A stretch of DNA of 10,472 nt from Euperipatoides rowelli (lineage: Eukaryota > Onychophora > Udeonychophora > Euonychophora > Peripatopsidae): NCBI GenBank assembly GCA_003024985.2, contig PXIH01S0049107.1, one strand, 5' to 3'. Positions within the stretch are counted from its first letter, which is position 1, and every line of letters begins with the position of its first letter. Below the pieces are notes generated by a model, which saw nothing but the letters and a program-made list of their open reading frames with translations, was not told the origin of the DNA and made no database searches. Both the position numbers and the translations under genes were made by a program. Below, piece after piece: positions 7,169 to 10,472 of the stretch.

Positions 7169-7593
7169 ACTAGCTGAAATACCTGACGTTGCCCGGGACG
7201 AGACTCGGCATTTTCATTGTCTACACTATTCAACCTACCCACATGTCAAATTTCAAGTTTATGCCATGTTTGGAAATATGTTAAACAGTTCAGGGTCATT
7301 CCCCACCCCTCATCCCACCTCCAAAAAGCAAAAGATTTATTTTGTCTACACTGTGCAACCTACCCACATTCCAAATTTCCAAGTTTGTGCCATGTTTGGA
7401 AGTATGCTAAACGGTTCAGGGTCAGTTCCAAACCCCACAAATCAAAAAGTCTATTTTCATTGTTTACATTATGCAACCTACCCATATGCCAAATTTCAAG
7501 TTTGTGCCATTTTGGGAAGTACGGTATGCTATATCCTGACTCCTCAATGATAACAAACAAACACAAACAAACTTTCTGCTATATATATTAGAT
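7169..7593 (+). mobile_element. Short dispersed element with GACGTTGCCCGGG head and three internal repeat units
   Basis: The left part, ACTAGCTGAAATACCTGACG followed by TTGCCCGGGA (7169-7198), matches a head I recall as widespread in animal repeat families (ACTAGCTG...CCCGGCGTTGCCCGGG). The right part has ACAAACAAAC..AACTTTCTGC and TATATATTAGATTA, again like the tail of such elements. Between them are three diverged units starting at 7210, 7339 and 7453. Each carries CAACCTACCCA, CAAATTT(C)CAAGTTT and GCCAT(G)TTTGG. Open frames across it, such as 7217-7591, are translations of these repeats and not a gene. I cannot assign a class with certainty; a non-autonomous retroelement (SINE- or Penelope-like) is possible. 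Strand follows the head-to-tail reading. Confidence 0.65.
7210..7545 (+). repeat. Three tandem ~115-130-bp units inside the dispersed element
   Basis: The unit starts are ATTTTCATTGTCTAC (7210), ATTTTGTCTACAC (7339) and ATTTTCATTGTTTAC (7453), giving periods of 129 and 114 bases. The difference comes mainly from an insertion of CCACCCC/CATCCCACC-type sequence in unit 1. In all three the central words CAACCTACCCA and AAGTTTRTGCCAT are kept. Unit 3 diverges after GGGAAGTA into the element's tail. Confidence 0.85.
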
Positions 7594-8130
7594 TATGTTT
7601 TTGTTAGTTTTAATCCTAATCTTACTAGAATTATATATTGATTCTATACTTTGTTCATTATGTTTGCTACATCATTAATAAGTTATGCAGCATTTGCTTA
7701 TTCATAACTTTCTAAATATAACACAAAAACCTGATTTTATTCTTGTTTTTGTTCAAATGTATTATTTTCAATTATTCATAGAAAATGAAGTTGTAGTAAT
7801 TTATTTATACTTAAAAAAAAGTTATATGCATGCTGTTCATATAGGCCTATAATTTAGAAGATAAAGGAATTCAGAATGTTTATAAATTAAAAATAAAAAC
7901 TTTAATATCTTCATTAGTATTGATATTATGTAGGTTAGACTTGCTTCATACCTAAGTCAAATGATTATTTTCCTGTTTAAAAATTTCTAAAAAAAATGTA
8001 TCTATTTTAGAATCTCCAATGTTATGTTATTGAAGTATGTCTCATAGTTATAGAATTTCATCACTTTTGTTTATGGTGTGGTTATTTTTGATGTATTTTA
8101 AATACAATCTCTACTTTTTTTTATTTTCAG

Positions 8131-8220
8131 GCGCAAAAATTTGACATTTATGTAAAATATTGTAAAAATAAAACAGAATCTAATTCAATGCTAGTCCAAC
8201 ATTCGGGTTCATTTTTTGAT
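8131..8220 (+). CDS. trio: Trio/Kalirin RhoGEF, DH domain exon 4
   Basis: The exon is 90 bases, exactly 30 codons, phase 0 on both sides: AQKFDIYVKYCKNKTESNSM then LVQHSGSFFD. The family pattern at this point is W-A-x-K-F-x-x-Y-V-x-Y-C-K-N-K-P, followed by a variable stretch and H-A-G-S-Y-F. Tyr-Val-x-Tyr-Cys-Lys-Asn-Lys is kept; the usual Pro after CKNK is Thr here, and GSYF is GSFF. It is preceded by a strong acceptor TTTATTTTCAG and followed by donor GTGAGT. Being symmetrical in phase, this exon could in principle be skipped without a frameshift, but skipping would remove the DH core helix. Confidence 0.93.
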
Positions 8221-9340
8221 GTGAGTTTATTTTTATTTAATTTTTTTTTAATATATATATAACTTACAGCTAACTCACCATAATCTGTATCTTGTAATAG
8301 AAACTATCTAATAATCCATTTGGTACAAAACCTAAAAAAAAAAAAAATCTTTTAAATATGTTTTCAAATTGTTTATCTGGCTAGTACAGCAATTGGATAA
8401 AGATTTAGCCAACATTTTATTAGTTTAAAGGTGTTATAAAGTGTGCCTTTTGTGTCCCTTGTCCCAGATTATTTAGAGTTATCTGTAATTCAATTAAAAT
8501 ATATTTTGTAATTTATAAATAGAAGAATAATATGATTAAGATGTGACATTGTTTTGTAATTGCTAAATCAAGTCAATAGATGGCATTTTTGTAATTGACA
8601 TTTTAAGCATTAAGTCATGATTATGGGACTTTGGTTCTAGATTATATCTTGTAAATGTTAAAGTTTTAGAAAATATTAAAAGCTTTAGAAAATGTTCACA
8701 TGTTTATCTGATTAACTGCTTTAGGTATTTCAATTATAGTTAATAAATACTCATTTGAATTGTTAAACAGGCAATTTGTACATTTTTATATACAGTAAGC
8801 TCATGAAGTCCCTACACAAAATTATACAACTATTAAAACTGTTCAAATCCTGCAAATCACAATATTGAAAATAGTTGTTTAGTTAATTTTAAATTAATTA
8901 GCAATCTTTTGGATCATTTTATGACAGTAACTAATTATTCATAGCCATCACAACCAACAAAAAATCATGAAGTTATATGCTGTATTCTTTTAAAATATCT
9001 GCAGCAATGTCAATTAACTCACAAGCTCTTTTTAGGTAAATAAATGCAAAATTGTGCAAAATTGCTGGAAATTTTTCTGTGTGCCACTTGCTTTATTTAC
9101 TCATTTTCTCATTGCATTGCTGCTCTTGCTGCAAGATATTATGAGCCTCACAAATATTTATATGAACATAATTTTAAAAAGAAATACTGCCCTAATTTAC
9201 ATCGTGGTACATCATTATTGTTTAGCAAACTTATTAACTGTAAATTTTTAAACAAAGTTTTAAGAAACAGCTGATATTTATTAAAAAGAAAATCATCATT
9301 ATTCTAAATTACATTTATTATTTTTTTAAATTTTTAATAG
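8221..9340 (+). other. 1.1-kb phase-0 intron between DH exons 4 and 5
   Basis: The donor is GTGAGT and the acceptor TTTTTTTAAATTTTTAATAG, a weak, A-interrupted tract. The content is AT-rich, with runs of A (8333-8347) and TATA near 8252-8262. The open frames at 9044-9274 and 9054-9251 match nothing I know and run through stop-poor AT-rich sequence; I regard them as chance. No repeat element is recognised. Confidence 0.87.
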
Positions 9341-9475
9341 GATATCCAAAAAAGGCATCAACTTGGCCTAGCAATAGCAGCCTATTTAATAAAACCTGTA
9401 CAGAGGATTACCAAATACCAGTTATTGCTCAAAGATCTTTTATCTTGTTGTGAGGAGGGACAAGGAGAAATTAAG
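9341..9475 (+). CDS. trio: Trio/Kalirin RhoGEF, DH domain exon 5 (CR3)
   Basis: The exon is 135 bases, 45 codons, phase 0 at both ends. It encodes [20 protein letters not shown], then [20 protein letters not shown], then QGEIK. This is CR3 of the DH domain, with the invariant L-I-K-P-V-Q-R-I-x-K-Y-x-L-L-L-K signature of RhoGEFs, the helix that packs against the switch regions and C-terminal PH linker. The [10 protein letters not shown] ending matches Trio/Kalirin, in which the next residues are expected to be D/E-G-L-E. The donor is GTACTT, a weak site after AAG. The frame runs on past the donor to 9709, through a microsatellite, but that read-through peptide has no family match. The remaining DH helix and the PH domain are beyond the window. 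Confidence 0.94.
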
Positions 9476-9540
9476 GTACTTGACATTATATTGGATTGTT
9501 TTAAATTTGTATGTAGAATAATTTTGGAACTGGAACGGAA

Positions 9541-9622
9541 TATACAGTATATGTACTGTATATCTCTATCTATCTATCTATCTATCTCTCTCTCTCGATC
9601 ACTCTCTCTATCTCTCTCTCTA
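9541..9622 (+). repeat. Palindrome followed by TATC / TC microsatellite
   Basis: ATACAGTA, TATG, TACTGTAT (9542-9561) is a near-perfect hairpin. It is followed by (TATC)n turning into (TC)n with a CGATCA interruption, ending at 9622. It starts 66 bases after the exon 5 donor. Slippage-prone; expected to vary in length between individuals. Confidence 0.9.
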
Positions 9623-9637
9623 GGGTCTTTTAGAGAA

Positions 9638-9936
9638 AATGTGAGGCCCAGGGCAACTATATTTTTGAGGCCCTTCAAAATTGAAAACTATGAGGAATGG
9701 AAAATATAATCTAAAGTGAAATATTTAAGTTAAATANAGTGAAATATTTAAGTTAAATATTTTAATAAGTTTTTTTTTTTTTTTTTTGATTGTATGGACA
9801 TTTTGAAAACTAAAAAAGTCAAAAAATTTGTTTGTAAATATTTTGATAAGTTTTTTTTAATGGACTTTTGATAAACATTAATTGTTACCACCCACAGATT
9901 GAGGCCCCTATAAATAAAAAAAATTGAGGCTCCTAA
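9638..9936 (+). repeat. Low-complexity segment with recurring GAGGCCC words
   Basis: TGAGGCCC occurs near 9641 and 9668, TTGAGGCCCC near 9899 and TTGAGGCTCC near 9925, all in the same orientation. TATTTTRATAAGTTTTTTTT occurs twice (about 9758 and 9839). It contains the T18 run at 9770-9787 and the N at 9737. It is probably decayed transposon sequence; the class is unclear. Confidence 0.5.
9715..9759 (+). repeat. 22-bp perfect duplication separated by a single N
   Basis: The word AGTGAAATATTTAAGTTAAA followed by TA is present at 9715-9736 and again, identically, at 9738-9759, with only the ambiguous base at 9737 between them. An identical copy on either side of one N looks more like overlapping contig ends joined by a placeholder than a biological repeat. 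Confidence 0.9.
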
Positions 9937-10164
9937 AAGCATCTGTTTTATTTTGAATTGCCATGGCTACGTAATATGCTATGCTGATGCCTCAAGGTCT
10001 ATCTACTTCATCTTTACTATTCCAACAGATAATGAACAATTTTTACAGGAAAAAAATAAGTATTAGCTTATTTACAGTGGAGAGCGTATAAAAAACCAAA
10101 TATTTTTTGTCTCATCTCTAAAAATAAATGGAATTAAAATCTAATTTTTTATTTTTTTATATAG

Positions 10165-10180
10165 TTTAATACGTATTAAA
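10165..10180. repeat. 16-bp perfect palindrome
   Basis: TTTAATACGTATTAAA is identical to its reverse complement. It is AT-rich with a central TACGTA. No partner element or function is evident. Confidence 0.9.
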
Positions 10181-10472
10181 TAATTGTACGTATTTTCCCC
10201 CTTAAAAATTATTTTAAAACTAAAAAATAAAAAAGATTCCCAAACATGATTTTTGTCTATGCAGTTTACATGTTAAAGTTACGTACTTTGATCACTAGAG
10301 GCACTGCTTTTCATAGACGGTCAGATTAAGGTTAACATCGGGCGAGTTTTGAAAAACTTCTAACTAATTAAAACCATTTATGTAGAATGATAGAGAAAGG
10401 ATGTGTGATTTGATTAAAAAAAAAAGAAGTTTCTAACTCACTGGATCTATTGATTTACTTAGTCTAGGTTAC

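Larger units (their letters stand above)
5810..8130 (+). other. 2.3-kb phase-0 intron between DH exons 3 and 4
   Basis: The donor is GTAAGT and the acceptor TTTTTTTTATTTTCAG, a strong pyrimidine tract. The intron is largely filled by an antisense LINE remnant (5919-6955) and a short dispersed element (7169-7593). Between them, 6956-7168 contains a hAT-like fragment with GGGGCCCC and GGGCCT words near 7085-7115, but no clear element borders. The remainder, 7594-8110, is AT-rich with an ATAGGCCTAT palindrome at 7841-7850 and no gene. Confidence 0.88.
3084..9475 (+). other. trio: Trio/Kalirin-family RhoGEF gene, internal part: five exons covering most of the first DH domain
   Basis: Five exons with GT-AG borders join in frame as 3084-3150, 3283-3392, 5740-5809, 8131-8220 and 9341-9475, 472 bases in all. 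The joined product reads as a Dbl-homology domain. It begins FIMAELLQTERAYVRDL (CR1), passes through IIFGNIAEIYEFHNSIFLKE (CR2), and reaches [20 protein letters not shown] (CR3). The phrase PEDVGHCFVTWAQKF is typical of the first GEF domain of Trio, Kalirin and UNC-73, and does not fit the second GEF domain. In this family the domain catalyses GDP release from Rac1/RhoG-like GTPases at the membrane and drives actin remodelling and axon guidance. The spectrin repeats upstream, the last DH helix, the PH domain and the second GEF cassette must lie outside the window. Invertebrates generally have one trio gene where vertebrates have TRIO and KALRN, so the symbol assumes an invertebrate host. Confidence 0.93.
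9476..10472 (+). other. Start of the next intron (donor GTACTT), incomplete
   Basis: No exon with the expected DGLEVML-type continuation was found before the window ends. The stretch contains the palindrome and microsatellite at 9541-9622, a low-complexity repeat with four GAGGCCC/GAGGCTCC words (9638-9936), a poly-T run (9770-9787), and a 16-base palindrome (10165-10180). From 10181 on there is nothing recognisable. Confidence 0.8.

Noticed and set aside
7217-7591. 124-codon open frame, the longest in the window
   Set aside because: It is a translation of three tandem non-coding units in a dispersed element; overlapping frames on both strands are equally open, and no domain is recognisable.
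9044-9274. Pair of overlapping plus-strand frames in the exon 4-5 intron
   Set aside because: No recognised protein, no splice signals joining them in frame to the DH exons, and the region is simple AT-rich intron.
9425-9709. 94-codon open frame running through exon 5 and the microsatellite
   Set aside because: Only the part to 9475 matches the RhoGEF family; the rest translates TATC/TC repeats and decayed repeat sequence beyond a splice donor.
1-10472. CRISPR arrays, operons, bacterial ribosome-binding sites, tRNA or rRNA genes
   Set aside because: None is present; spliced exons, RTE LINE and DNA transposon debris show animal nuclear DNA.

Overview
This is a stretch of AT-rich, repeat-laden animal nuclear DNA. 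It holds five short coding exons separated by spliceosomal introns of 0.1 to more than 2 kb. No bacterial-type gene arrangement is visible. The exons lie on the + strand and join in frame into about 157 residues. These are most of the first Dbl-homology (DH, RhoGEF) domain, 'GEF1', of a Trio/Kalirin/UNC-73 family guanine-nucleotide exchange factor. The host is most likely an invertebrate. An arthropod or other protostome is plausible from the wording of the DH domain and from the type of RTE LINE present, but the window does not settle the species.

Layout: 1-3083 is the 3' part of an upstream intron. It contains one end of a probable hAT-like element (299-396), a degenerate tandem repeat (721-850) and a GC-richer repeat island (2243-2574). 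The exons are 3084-3150, 3283-3392, 5740-5809, 8131-8220 and 9341-9475. The 2.3-kb intron between exons 2 and 3 carries two diverged direct copies of a roughly 0.32-0.34-kb repeat (3568-3911 and 4691-5008). The 2.3-kb intron between exons 3 and 4 carries an antisense, broken RTE-clade LINE remnant (5919-6955). It also carries a short dispersed element with a 'GACGTTGCCCGGG'-type head and three internal repeat units (7169-7593). The intron between exons 4 and 5 shows nothing recognisable. The window ends inside the following intron, which has a TATC/TC microsatellite, a low-complexity repeat and one N base flanked by identical 22-bp words.

Function: the single protein-coding locus encodes an activator of Rac/RhoG-type GTPases, which in this family acts in axon guidance and actin remodelling. 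The window includes DH conserved regions CR1, CR2 and CR3. The spectrin repeats should lie upstream, and the last DH helix, the PH domain and the second GEF module downstream, all outside the window. Everything else appears to be intronic repeat debris. I found no convincing new biological system. The observations most worth a second look are a six-base AGGCCT insertion inside the dead LINE's catalytic motif, the paired intronic repeats with decoy splice acceptors, the enrichment of TACTGTA words, and the probable assembly artefact at the N at 9737.
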